A program made the position numbers and the translations under genes. Below are positions 37,001-43,997 of a stretch of 64,000 nucleotides of DNA, piece by piece (the first letter of the stretch is position 1; each line of letters begins with the position of its first letter). The DNA lies in contig NZ_LT546166.1 in the NCBI RefSeq assembly GCF_900078685.2, forward strand, positions 3,540,954-3,604,953, read 5' to 3'. This DNA comes from Mycolicibacter icosiumassiliensis (lineage in GTDB: Bacteria > Actinomycetota > Actinomycetes > Mycobacteriales > Mycobacteriaceae). The notes under the pieces were generated by a model, which saw nothing but the letters and a program-made list of their open reading frames with translations, did no database searches and was not told the origin of the DNA.

Positions 37001-37780
37001 GTTGCCATCTGTAACGCACTGCCCCCAGCACTGATCACAGCCGTCTCCGAGCGTCTGGACATCCACGAAGCAGCGGAGACCGAGCACGCCGCGATGTTGC
37101 TACTCCGACTTCAGGTCCGAGTCCGCTGTGATGGCCCCCCGGTCCCCGTGTCAGAGCTGCTCAACCTCGAAGCGCCAGAGCACACCACTGCGATGAGCAG
37201 CGCTTGGCTGAAACTCAAGCCGACTTCGGAAGATGTCGTACGACTACTGGCCACCACCTACCCGTTTACAGTCGCAGCACTTGAAGAATATGCGCGCCAG
37301 CTTGCTCCGAACCAAAGAACTGCCATGTGGATAGCGGCCGAGAAATCGGACCGGACAGAGAATCTCCTCGCCGCGATCGGAAGGTTTGGTATCGGCTCTG
37401 AGGCGGTGGACCACACACGCACGGTGGTCATGCGCCTCCCACGGGAGCCGGAGCGAGCCGCGAAGGTAAAGCGGTTACGGTGCGCCACGGCACTTCGCCC
37501 GTCAGATGACTCCGGATCGGTACAGCGTGCCGCCGTCGCGCTTGCACGGGACCTGCTGGACAGGGATGTTTCCGGCGATCTCCGTTCCGCCGCAGAGCTC
37601 ATGTACTGGGCCGGTGGAGCCCCTTACGGCACCAAGACTGAGTTACGAGAGCTATTCAACCGTCAGGTGAAAGCCCACAAGAACAGCCTGACCCAGACGC
37701 TCTTCTCACAACTGGAGCAACTCGGATTGGTCAGCAAGAAGAAATCTGTGTTGGAGTCGATTTTTGGGACTCGGGACTGA
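34097..37780 (+). CDS. KAP-family P-loop NTPase, membrane-anchored, 1,227 residues
   Basis: Walker A GAWGAGKS at 65-72, a YDAWKY motif at 95-100, two closely spaced membrane helices (about 152-172 and 191-207) inserted between Walker A and B, and Walker B VVFIDELDRC at 248-257. This is the defining layout of KAP NTPases, which are membrane-associated STAND-like ATPases; some members act in phage exclusion. The ATPase domain ends near 430. A polar linker follows, then a roughly 700-residue region that looks mostly alpha-helical and matches nothing I recognise. GTG 34097 is the likely start, with AGAGGAA about 13 bases upstream. Lower G+C than the core genes suggests acquisition. A defence role is possible but unproven. 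Confidence 0.85.
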   Translation: MVEIRNAIFGGRRKVETEIVLPNDLIPDNRLLASDDDLLEHEAIAKGVAEIALTATTPVNIALFGAWGAGKSSTYAMIVKHLEVITCRKVRVVRYDAWKYGGKELKRNFVDSVAVDLELDKHPELSTGLQQSVRDTRVKLLSWFWKNKGSLLFGLLLAASVAALWIAGIALATRLFTDEGFRETARDLIPKVGTVFGLALVAVMMGPKVLEGAAVTTETPAPEGADQFAKRFQKLVRLARGNSPHPLVVFIDELDRCAPADVVATLRDLKTFLDQPDCAFIVAADREVIVRALAEEVPQAKPVREDEPYYATPGAFLDKIFQHQIALPPLRARALTEFARALADAQDGGVWAEMRAEGDDCYERAIFALIPVHVRSPRRVKVLMNNFATNARIAQGRGVLWLERVHEIAVLTVLQTEFPSVISDLRRVPRLLTYLRGDEEPVSDEVREIAGKYRDIERHSNGNQTPITASQNATRDEIMSDDHTSQGKHARQNASETLRRQLGNYLSKAAASGIQDPRPDLLYLNPAANRDRLPDPKLGDAIDFASDTAPEDVVKIFDGQASSTLAVAIPLLVTEGDNASGLGRKFAYEAACRLIEQLEPDDLRQVADQTQPSLIAAVRVDGLSDDSLPGALLVAALAGVPEVIQTFFGSGRVRKLSADLLRRFTALLPHVPKSDATEIVRLLADRFGTAPEPLLTALASTPVDTARHLWSQVSASVVSTINELELPAAEPAEDAPAASTQQPVRDQGSQAEEATEPTGDGIALLERLMDTVLGCSAGESLVSDIFASFQTEPTSPILQWTLTSADRVVAPMSSSRLRARHALLGIKASEISEWRHWAELLPSPEDHLADESLDRLAASLVKQTLLPAFATSGLPSADLASLTKRVAEWSSIDDGQLAQTAKSVLSKMKWSDPEATEDLWTTKQAIYEVLIELAANTGLDGPIAPIVVEDLATVLPAFQIDQELIKPFVAICNALPPALITAVSERLDIHEAAETEHAAMLLLRLQVRVRCDGPPVPVSELLNLEAPEHTTAMSSAWLKLKPTSEDVVRLLATTYPFTVAALEEYARQLAPNQRTAMWIAAEKSDRTENLLAAIGRFGIGSEAVDHTRTVVMRLPREPERAAKVKRLRCATALRPSDDSGSVQRAAVALARDLLDRDVSGDLRSAAELMYWAGGAPYGTKTELRELFNRQVKAHKNSLTQTLFSQLEQLGLVSKKKSVLESIFGTRD

Positions 37781-37811
37781 CGTTGGGGTCACTGGAGTCG
37801 TGGGATTTACC

Positions 37812-37858
37812 GAGCCGCTGAGCCCCCTCGCCGGATCATCAAAGTTCCGGAGCGGCTC
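37812..37858. terminator. Hairpin between convergent genes
   Basis: GAGCCGCT (37812-37819) pairs with AGCGGCTC (37851-37858), with an inner CCGGA/TCCGG pair. It sits between the KAP stop and the stop of the convergent secreted-protein gene, where a bidirectional terminator would be expected. There is no U-run, as is common in mycobacteria. Confidence 0.45.
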
Positions 37859-37864
37859 CACGGA

Positions 37865-38527
37865 TCACAACCCCAACCAGCCGAAGTCCGCTAGCAGACT
37901 CGACAAACCGAAGTCGTCACCTATCGCGGAGTCAACACCCTGGCCAAACCATGGCGGATCGGTGACGAACTGGCCGATTCCGTAGGCGTCGGCCAAGGCG
38001 GAATCACCGGACGCGATGGCGGCGTCATAGCTGCCACCGACATCCTCGACCCCCGTAGGCGTGACATTGAAGCCCGAGTAGGCAGTGCCACCATCGGTGG
38101 CGAGCGCCCACACGGAAACACCGTTGGCGATGGCGGTGCTGTCGGCGCCGTCGGCGAAGGCGAAGTCGTTGCTGCCAGAGATCAGCGGACCGGTGTCCAG
38201 GGAGTTCGTGCCGGCTTCGGCGTTGGCGCCCGCGCCATAAGCGATCGCTAGGTCGTTCGCCCCGCCTCCCACGAACGAGGTCGCGGTCGCATCGCCCATT
38301 TGGATCAGAGTTGTGCCGTCGTACGACACCGCGAGGTCGATACCTGGCCAGTCGGTATCCGTGGTTGAGAACGGCAGCGACGCTGCTGCATCCATCGCCG
38401 CCTGATCCAGCCAGGAGGTATCACTGGGGGCCGCGGTGGCCGACCAGGGAAGCGCGAGCAGCCACCACCCGCCCCCCAGCGCGACCGCAGGTCCACATGC
38501 CCGAACCACACACGTCAGCGGTTTCAT
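37865..38527 (-). CDS. Secreted Ala/Gly/Asp-rich protein
   Basis: 220 residues from ATG 38527, preceded by GGAGGAAG. A signal peptide (about 1-32, ending SATAA) leads to a mature acidic protein with a loosely repeated pattern of short strands, e.g. GGGANDLAIAYGAGANAEAG and NDFAFADGADSTAIANG. This hexapeptide-like A-x-A-x-G spacing recalls adhesin head repeats and is also frequent in exported mycobacterial proteins. No enzymatic motif. Probably surface or envelope located. Confidence 0.75.
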   Translation of the reverse strand: MKPLTCVVRACGPAVALGGGWWLLALPWSATAAPSDTSWLDQAAMDAAASLPFSTTDTDWPGIDLAVSYDGTTLIQMGDATATSFVGGGANDLAIAYGAGANAEAGTNSLDTGPLISGSNDFAFADGADSTAIANGVSVWALATDGGTAYSGFNVTPTGVEDVGGSYDAAIASGDSALADAYGIGQFVTDPPWFGQGVDSAIGDDFGLSSLLADFGWLGL

Positions 38528-38866
38528 CGAACTTCCTCCCCAGAGCGTCATTGCCGATTCCGGCCGGCGTCATTGGTCAACGTGGCGAAGAGTAGCCCGC
38601 TGGGGAAGCAGACGCATAGAACAGCCGCCGACCAGGCAAGTCGCATGAAATAAACTGTTGTATAAATACTTTCGTTGTGAAGCGACGAGCCGACGGACCT
38701 TCCTGCACTCGCAGGACACTTCACCATCCCCGGCGATTGTGCATCACCAGGTCGATGACGGACATCACCCTGGTGATGCGCCCAATAGGGCGCAAACGTT
38801 CTCGGAGTTCGGGTAGCTTCGGCCTAGCTAGCTCCAATTCCACTGCGGGCTAGGAATAATCGAGTC
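38528..38866. other. Intergenic region upstream of secreted protein and XRE gene
   Basis: 339 bases between divergent genes. It contains an AT-rich run near 38650-38680 and the CATCACC palindromes described separately. No gene is seen. Confidence 0.5.
38742..38778. promoter_or_regulatory. Palindromic operator candidate for the XRE regulator
   Basis: CATCACCCTGGTGATG (38763-38778) is a 7-bp inverted repeat with a 2-base centre. A third half-site, CATCACCAGG (38742-38751), pairs with CCTGGTGATG at 38769-38778. Palindromes of this size are usual for XRE/HTH_3 dimers. It lies about 90 bases upstream of the XRE start. Confidence 0.45.
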
Positions 38867-39130
38867 TTGTCATCCCGCGACCAGGACGGAAGCGTGAACG
38901 ATCAGTCAAGTGACAATGTCCTCCGCACCCTTCGCCGGAGTAAGAATCTGACCCAGGCTGAGCTTGCCGACTTGCTCAACGTGACCCAGGAGCGAGTGAG
39001 CGCGTTCGAACGAGGCGGCGTGGCGCGCGCCCAAATCGGCACTCTATGCCGCTACTTGGAAGCACTCGGCGGCCAATTGCACATTGCGGTCGACCTCGAC
39101 GGCGAGCGAATCGACCTGTCGGCAAGCTGA
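38867..39130 (+). CDS. XRE-family helix-turn-helix regulator
   Basis: 87 residues if TTG 38867 is used, or 78 from GTG 38894 (VNDQSSDNVLRTL). The HTH_3 domain includes KNLTQAELADLLNVTQERVS and FERGGVARAQIGTLCRYLEALGG, and the short acidic tail (DLDGERIDLSAS) is typical of HigA/HipB-like antitoxins. No toxin gene is adjacent on either side, so a free-standing regulator or an orphan antitoxin are both possible. Confidence 0.8.
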   Translation: MSSRDQDGSVNDQSSDNVLRTLRRSKNLTQAELADLLNVTQERVSAFERGGVARAQIGTLCRYLEALGGQLHIAVDLDGERIDLSAS

Positions 39131-39325
39131 GCGTGATGGCCGGACATGTTGCAACCTCGCCGTAAGTCGACTTACCCGCTTCGCACGCAAGGCAACCCGC
39201 GAAGGAGCGTCAGTCGCCGAGAGCGCAGAACCCTGACAGAACTTCCACAGCAATCCCTGTGCTACTTGCCAATTCAGATGTTCGCCTACGGAAGAAGTGT
39301 TTCAAACTGTCGCTATTCATTGCGT

Positions 39326-39353
39326 GGGACTTGACCCCGTGTGTTGGACACGC
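39326..39353 (+). repeat. IS left terminal inverted repeat
   Basis: Begins TGGGACTTGACC and ends TTGGACACG, and matches the reverse complement of the right end at 22 of 28 positions. Confidence 0.75.
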
Positions 39354-39397
39354 TCAATCCCAGGAATGTCCTGGGGGAAGCGAGATGATCCAACCCG

Positions 39398-39730
39398 ATG
39401 GCAAGGAAAAATTACCCCGATGAGTTCAAGCGTGACGCGGTCGCGCTGTACCGGGATACCGAGGGTGCGACGATTACGCAGATCGCTGCCGAGCTCGGTG
39501 TCAGCGAAGCCACGCTCTCAGCGTGGTGCAAGTCGGCCGGCGTGGCGATTCGGCACCGCCGCGGCAGCGTAGAGACCGAGCTTGCGCCAGGGGCCGAGAG
39601 CCCGGAGCAGGAACTGGTGCGGCTGCGCGCCGAGAACAAGACGCTGCGCGCCACCGAGGCTCGGCTATCCACCGAGCGGGACATTCTACGGTCGGCAGCC
39701 AAATATTTCGCCGGGGAGACGAACTGGTGA
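39398..39730 (+). CDS. IS3-family transposase OrfA
   Basis: 110 residues. The N-terminal HTH (YPDEFKRDAVALYRD, then TITQIAAELGVSEATLSAWC) binds the terminal repeats, and a leucine-zipper-like coiled coil (EQELVRLRAENKTLRATEA) follows. The stop overlaps the orfB start by 4 bp. IS3 elements usually make OrfAB by -1 frameshifting; here the GTGA overlap would also allow coupled initiation of OrfB. Confidence 0.92.
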   Translation: MARKNYPDEFKRDAVALYRDTEGATITQIAAELGVSEATLSAWCKSAGVAIRHRRGSVETELAPGAESPEQELVRLRAENKTLRATEARLSTERDILRSAAKYFAGETNW

Positions 39731-40626
39731 GCCGCTTCCAGTTCGTCGCCGACCACCTACACGCCTTCGAGGTGAAGTGGCTCTGCGCGGTCGTGGAGGT
39801 CGCGCGTTCATCGTTCTACGCCTGGCTCGCCGGCGCCGATTCCCGCGCCGCGAAGGCCGCCGCTGATGAGGCGCTGGCCGCCCGTATCCGGGTGGTGCAC
39901 GGCGAGGACAACACCTACGGGGCGCCGCGGATCACCGCCGAGCTCAACGATGGTGCGCCCGACGGTGAGCGGGTCAACCACAAGCGGGTCGCTCGAGTGA
40001 TGCGCGGCGCCGGGATCGTCGGTTATCGGCGCCGGCGGCGGGTCAAGACCACCGCGGCGGATCCGGCCAGCCAGAAAGTCCCTGATCTGCTGAAGCGGGA
40101 TTTCACCGCCGCGCAGATCAACACCCGTTATGTCGGCGACATCACCTACCTGCCACTGGCCACCGGCGGCAACCTGTACCTGGCCACGGTGATCGACTGC
40201 TGCTCGCGGCGGGTAGCGGGGTGGGCGATCGCCGATCACATGCGCACCGAACTGGTCACCGACGCCCTCAACGCCGCTGCCGCGCTACGCGGCACGTTGG
40301 CCGGTGCAGTGTTCCACTCGGACCACGGAAGTCAGTACACCTCAAGGGATTTCGTGTCCCTCTGCCGCGAGTATGGGGTCATCCAGTCGATGGGAGCGGT
40401 GGGAACGAGCGCCGACAACGCCCTGGCCGAATCGTTCAACGCCGCCCTCAAACGCGAGATCCTGCCCGACCGTGCCTGCTGGCCGGACGCGGCGACCTGC
40501 CGCCGGGAGGTCTTCCGATGGCTGGCCCGCTACAACACCAAACGACGGCACTCCCACTGCCGTCAATCCAGCCCTGCCACCTACGAAAGGACCCTGACAC
40601 CGGCTACGCTGCCCGAAGCTGCTTAA
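39727..40626 (+). CDS. IS3-family transposase OrfB (DDE integrase domain)
   Basis: 299 residues from GTG 39727. An HTH_21 region (GAPRITAEL) precedes the rve-type catalytic core with Asp in NTRYVGDITYLP, Asp in VFHSDHGSQYTS and Glu in DNALAESFNAALKRE, the DDE triad in the correct order. It ends with YNTKRRHSHCRQSSPATYE. The frame is intact and the protein appears complete. Confidence 0.93.
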   Translation: MSRFQFVADHLHAFEVKWLCAVVEVARSSFYAWLAGADSRAAKAAADEALAARIRVVHGEDNTYGAPRITAELNDGAPDGERVNHKRVARVMRGAGIVGYRRRRRVKTTAADPASQKVPDLLKRDFTAAQINTRYVGDITYLPLATGGNLYLATVIDCCSRRVAGWAIADHMRTELVTDALNAAAALRGTLAGAVFHSDHGSQYTSRDFVSLCREYGVIQSMGAVGTSADNALAESFNAALKREILPDRACWPDAATCRREVFRWLARYNTKRRHSHCRQSSPATYERTLTPATLPEAA

Positions 40627-40636
40627 CCACAAATCC

Positions 40637-40664
40637 CGTGTCCACTACATGGGGGCAAGGCCCC
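40637..40664 (-). repeat. IS right terminal inverted repeat
   Basis: On the minus strand it begins GGGGCCTTGCCC and ends GTGGACACG. It lies only 14 bases before the -10 box of the MarR gene. Confidence 0.75.
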
Positions 40665-40677
40665 GTCCCTTGCCGCG

Positions 40678-40683
40678 TAGTAT
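40678..40683 (+). promoter_or_regulatory. -10 box of MarR gene, adjacent to the IS end
   Basis: TAGTAT fits TANNNT and ends six bases before ATG 40690, the leaderless spacing. The matching -35 position (about 40655-40660) falls inside the IS terminal repeat, so the element has replaced the original upstream promoter half. Confidence 0.55.
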
Positions 40684-40689
40684 CGCCGC

Positions 40690-41199
40690 ATGGACGGCTT
40701 CATTTCCGGCCCTATAGACGGTGCCGCAACGGAATTGAGCCTCGCCGAGCAGAAATCTTGGCAGAACTATTTGGCGGCGGTCCTGCACATGAACACGACG
40801 CTGAACCGGCAGCTGACCACTGCCCATCAGTTGTCCCTGGCCGATGTCCAGCTGCTGGACCTGCTCGCCAACGCGCCCAGTGGAAGCATTCAAATGGGCC
40901 AACTGGCAATCGCTTTGATGTCCCTACCGAGCAGGTTGACCAGGCAGGTACGACGCCTCGAAAGTGACGGCCTGGTGGAGCGCACAACGAGTCCGCATGA
41001 CCGCCGTCGCGTCCTGGCCACTATCACTGGAACAGGGCGAACGTTGATGGAAGAGGCCATGGTCACCTACGCCAACGAGGTGCGGACCCACTTCCTAGGA
41101 CCGTTGACCCGCCCGCAGGTTGCAGCAGTGGCGACAACGTGCCGCCAGATCAGAGATTCGCTCAATGGTGCAGAGCATCCAACTGTCCCCAAGCTCTAG
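40690..41199 (+). CDS. MarR-family transcriptional regulator (1 of 4)
   Basis: 169 residues. The winged-helix core spans LSLADVQLLDLLA through MGQLAIALMSLPSRLTRQVRRLESDGLVER, and the wing is TSPHDRRRVLATITGTGR, followed by the dimerisation helices. It is most like the regulator at 44866 in layout, including the conserved C-terminal TCRQIRDSLN. The IS element sits directly upstream. MarR proteins usually repress neighbouring genes and respond to small phenolic ligands; the target here is unknown. Confidence 0.9.
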   Translation: MDGFISGPIDGAATELSLAEQKSWQNYLAAVLHMNTTLNRQLTTAHQLSLADVQLLDLLANAPSGSIQMGQLAIALMSLPSRLTRQVRRLESDGLVERTTSPHDRRRVLATITGTGRTLMEEAMVTYANEVRTHFLGPLTRPQVAAVATTCRQIRDSLNGAEHPTVPKL

Positions 41200-41208
41200 G
41201 CCCACTGA

Positions 41209-41226
41209 GGGAACCGAGCGGTTCCC
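41209..41226. terminator. Short palindrome after MarR gene (terminator or operator)
   Basis: GGGAACC (41209-41215), GAGC, GGTTCCC (41220-41226): a perfect 7-bp hairpin 9 bases after the MarR stop. It also fits the GAAC-N6-GTTC operator pattern found near the other MarR genes, so it could be a protein site rather than a terminator. Confidence 0.45.
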
Positions 41227-41407
41227 AGCCGGCAAGGTTGCGCTGGACTAGCGCTGGCCAGCCGAACTGCGTCACCGGCTGGTTTCATCAGAGGCAACTC
41301 TGCCCAAGGTATGCCTTCCGCCAGCGCGCCCTCAGGGTCAGTAACCGGCATTTCACTTCAAGAGCGCCAATTGCGTCTTAGCACGACTCAGTTCGTCTCG
41401 CCAATTC

Positions 41408-41551
41408 GTTGTTACCTACGGTGTATACGCCCACGTCGAGGCCGGGCGACCTGCCTTCCGAAAGCAATCCGCTACTGCCATCGAGAACCCGCCCGCAGTA
41501 GACGCGAGCATGGGCCCGGACACCGCCACCGGATCTCAAGGACTTGCGTGA
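41408..41551 (+). pseudogene. C-terminal relic resembling a tyrosine recombinase
   Basis: An open stretch reading VVTYGVYAHVEAGRPAFRKQ and ending at TGA 41549-41551. The Y-x-H-V pattern near the end, with an upstream RLSSSRQF, recalls the last part of phage-type integrases (catalytic Tyr in a YxH context). The rest of the gene is absent. It suggests an integrative element once lay here. The resemblance is short, so confidence is low. Confidence 0.3.
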
Positions 41552-41835
41552 TCAGCTCGCCGGCGCCAGAGCCGGTCTACCTGACTGCCCGATATACGCC
41601 GATGACTTGCTGGCGGAGCTTCACATCCAACAAGGCCGTGCGCTCCACGGGCGCAAGCGATGCCGCCGGAACCGGCCACTAGTCCACCGAATTGCCATAT
41701 TACTTACCCTGCAAGCCGCAGCTTTCATCCACTACGCTGACTCCAGTTGAGTGAGTTGTGAGCCAGATAGCCAGCGGCACTGGGCAATTTGTGCCAGGGC
41801 GCTGCGTTTATAGGAGTTCTCCTGTTGACCGAAGC

Positions 41836-41870
41836 GGGGTCGTCGGGTCCATGCTGGACCCGACGACCCC
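41836..41870 (-). terminator. Strong hairpin downstream of the PGRS-like gene
   Basis: GGGGTCGTCGGGTCC (41836-41850) and GGACCCGACGACCCC (41856-41870) form a perfect 15-bp stem with a 5-base loop. It follows the end of the minus-strand PGRS-like gene and lacks a U-run, the tailless type common in mycobacteria. Confidence 0.75.
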
Positions 41871-41904
41871 GGCTCGGCGATGTGGTGCGATCGGTATCAG
41901 GGGA

Positions 41905-42819
41905 CTAGTTGTCCGGGTTGCCCGTTGACGCCGGTGGGACCGTTGTTGCCGGCCTGACCGGGTGGTGTCCCAGCCCCGGCCGTTCCGCCGGATGATGTGC
42001 TGCCGGTACCGCCGGCGCCTGGGTGGGTGGCGCTGTCGCCGCCGTTACCGCCGTTACCCCCATTACCCCCGTTACCCCCGTTACCGCCGGCGGCTTTGCC
42101 ACTAACACGAATGGGGGTGGGAATGGTGGCACGGGTGTCCCCCCGATACCCATTACGATGCCGCTGGCGCCGCCGGCCCCACCGTCAGCACCAGCGCCGC
42201 CGTCACCGCCGGCCCCGCCGTCACCGATCCAGCCGATGGCGTTGCCACCGTTGCCGCCGTCCACGCCGGCATCTGAGCTGGCGTCATAGCCGGCCCCGCC
42301 GTCGCCGAACCACAGGCCTCCAGCACCACCATCGGGATTCTCGGCAGTCCCGGCCGCGCCGTCGCCGATCAAGTACACACCGGCCAACTGATTTATGGCC
42401 GCATCAACCTGTTCACCGAATGGGCTGTTGATCCATGCCTCGAGGACGTTGTGGGTTGGCTGATATATCCACTGATCGAAGAGCTCCGTCCAGTCGATGA
42501 CAGCGGCGTCAGCCGACGACGCCGTCGCCGAGTCGAGCACGGCTGCCGTCGCGGCGCCGTTGTCCGCGAATGTGGGATCCCATGACGTCACCCACGCACT
42601 CAACTCCGTGCCCATGGTGGGGTCGAAGCTGGAGATCGCATTGACAAAAGGGTCGAGAATCAGGTCGAGTTCGTCGGCCTGAGCTGCCGGTGAGGCCGCC
42701 AGCGGCAGCAAACCGAAGGCCAGGAACGCGCCAACCGAACTACCGGCACCGATCATCGCCTGACCGCACCCCCTCCCGGGTTGGGGGCCACGTTCGCTGC
42801 GGGTGTGACGACGACTCAT
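41905..42819 (-). CDS. Exported PGRS-like glycine-rich protein with a frame break at a C6 tract
   Basis: 304 residues as read. An Arg-rich start is followed by a signal peptide (AMIGAGSSVGAFLAFGLLPL, cleavage near AAQADE), a domain with LEAWINSPFGEQVDAAIN and IGDGAAGTAENPDGGAGGLW, then GGAGGD-type repeats. At the G6 run (C6 on the plus strand, 42139-42144) the PGRS pattern jumps frame: the read frame continues as VTGVTGVMGV, but the other frame gives GNGGNGG repeats and ends PTGVNGQPGQLVP at 41897. So a one-base change at the tract has swapped the tail. GAAAGGTG precedes the start. It is 74 bases after gjpA, likely the same transcript. Confidence 0.8.
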   Translation of the reverse strand: MSRRHTRSERGPQPGRGCGQAMIGAGSSVGAFLAFGLLPLAASPAAQADELDLILDPFVNAISSFDPTMGTELSAWVTSWDPTFADNGAATAAVLDSATASSADAAVIDWTELFDQWIYQPTHNVLEAWINSPFGEQVDAAINQLAGVYLIGDGAAGTAENPDGGAGGLWFGDGGAGYDASSDAGVDGGNGGNAIGWIGDGGAGGDGGAGADGGAGGASGIVMGIGGTPVPPFPPPFVLVAKPPAVTGVTGVMGVTAVTAATAPPTQAPAVPAAHHPAERPGLGHHPVRPATTVPPASTGNPDN

Positions 42820-42893
42820 GGGATAAACACCTTTCGTGAAAACAGACAGAGTGGGAGTAGCTGAAGTAACGGGAATTTGAGTGGAAGAAATCG

Positions 42894-43997
42894 TTAGCTT
42901 GGGATCGACAACCCAAACCAGGACACGACATCCTGAAGGAAACCGGACAGATCATCGGCTGAGGTGGAGACCGCGGTACCGCCATCGGCCAACTCGTCAG
43001 GGACGGCCGGCAACACCACACCTGCCAGCGGGGAGTCCGTGCCGTCCCAGCCAATCAGGGTGGCGGCGATCTGGGCCCACGCCTCCCACGCCCCCAGGGG
43101 GCCGATCGCCTCGCTGGGAGCAGTCAGAAAACTGACGACCGGAACGCCGGCGAACTGAATGCCGACGCTGTTGAACAGCGAACCGCCCACTGCGGGGATG
43201 CTGTAGCCACCCACGTCGTAAGGGTCCGCCTGCACGCTGCCCGTGCTCAACAGCCCGCCGAACCCAATATCCAGGTTCTGCATGGTCATTCCCGGCGGGA
43301 ACAGACCCAGACTATTGATCGCCGGCAGCAGGCTGTCGAGGTTCAGAGTGGCGCCGTTGAAGAAGGCGCCGACCATGTTGGCCAGGGTCGTATTCACGTC
43401 ATCACCGTCGGTGAGGCTGTTGGCCAAGGCCACCCACGGGCTGATCCAGGGTCCGATAGCTCCCATGAAGATCGCGCTCGACGGCGATCCTAACCAGTTG
43501 ATAATCGGCTCCGCCGCTGCCTGCTCATCCGCCGGGATATAACCAGGAATTTCTCCGAACAACACGGCGTGACCGTTGGAGATGGACCCTTCCAGGGTGT
43601 GATCCAAGACCGTTGACGTCGTGTCGGGGCTGGCGTTTTGGAGCCCGTACCCGGTCAGGACCGCCCCCAGATTGCTTTGGGTCTCGTTCATCCAGGTCGA
43701 GATGTTGCTCGGGTCGTTCAACACCTGCTGAATGAAGCCAATCTGGTTGGCTATGGACTGCTGGAGCCCGACGCCCGGGGCCAACATGAAGTTGTTGAGC
43801 AGGATCGACGCGTTCTCTGACGCGGTGTTGTATTGAGCGATCCAGGGGGCGAAGAGGTCCGACTCGCCCGCAGTCAGCGCCACAGCCCGGATCGTGTTGA
43901 GGTCGGGCACCGGCGCAGCCACCGGAGTGGCCGCGAACAAGCCGGCCCCCACCAGGGCGACGCCAACCGTGGCGTAGGGACGAAGGGTATGCCGCAC
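42894..43997 (-). CDS. gjpA: GjpA-like outer membrane porin
   Basis: 367 residues from GTG 43997 (VRHTLRPYATVGVALVGAG), with AAAGGAGA at ideal spacing; the frame is open upstream but lacks similarity. A signal-type N-terminus ends near PVAAPVPD. The mature part has the family pattern FAPWIAQYNTASENASILLN, WISPWVALANSLTDG, ATLNLDSLLPAINSLGLFP and DIGFGGLLSTGSV found in mycobacterial proteins named after Gordonia GjpA. Porin activity for this family is taken from annotation, not from visible motifs. Amino acids G, A, L, N dominate and cysteine is absent. Confidence 0.8.
   Translation of the reverse strand: MRHTLRPYATVGVALVGAGLFAATPVAAPVPDLNTIRAVALTAGESDLFAPWIAQYNTASENASILLNNFMLAPGVGLQQSIANQIGFIQQVLNDPSNISTWMNETQSNLGAVLTGYGLQNASPDTTSTVLDHTLEGSISNGHAVLFGEIPGYIPADEQAAAEPIINWLGSPSSAIFMGAIGPWISPWVALANSLTDGDDVNTTLANMVGAFFNGATLNLDSLLPAINSLGLFPPGMTMQNLDIGFGGLLSTGSVQADPYDVGGYSIPAVGGSLFNSVGIQFAGVPVVSFLTAPSEAIGPLGAWEAWAQIAATLIGWDGTDSPLAGVVLPAVPDELADGGTAVSTSADDLSGFLQDVVSWFGLSIPS

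Larger units (their letters stand above)
39326..40664 (+). mobile_element. IS3-family insertion sequence
   Basis: About 1.34 kb with imperfect 28-bp terminal inverted repeats (39326-39353 and 40637-40664, 22 of 28 matching, common core GTGGACACG against TTGGACACG) enclosing orfA and orfB. I could not find a clear target duplication at either end, so the exact ends may be one or two bases off, or flanks may have changed. Both frames and the DDE residues are intact, so it may still be mobile. Confidence 0.85.
41227..41896. other. Long intergenic region between MarR and PGRS-like genes
   Basis: 670 bases without an intact gene. It holds the integrase-like relic at 41408-41551 and the strong hairpin at 41836-41870. 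A frame at 41544-41750 has no ribosome site or family similarity and I do not call it. Confidence 0.5.

Noticed and set aside
39326..40664. Target-site duplication of the IS element
   Set aside because: Bases flanking the likely ends (GCG/CGT on the left, GTC on the right) do not match at any reasonable choice of ends.
41544..41750. Small plus-strand frame after the integrase-like relic
   Set aside because: No ribosome site, no promoter and a composition typical of a chance frame.
41997..42289. CRISPR-like short repeats
   Set aside because: The repeated units are codons of GNGG/GGAGG protein repeats in the PGRS-like gene, with no spacers. No CRISPR array was seen elsewhere in the window.
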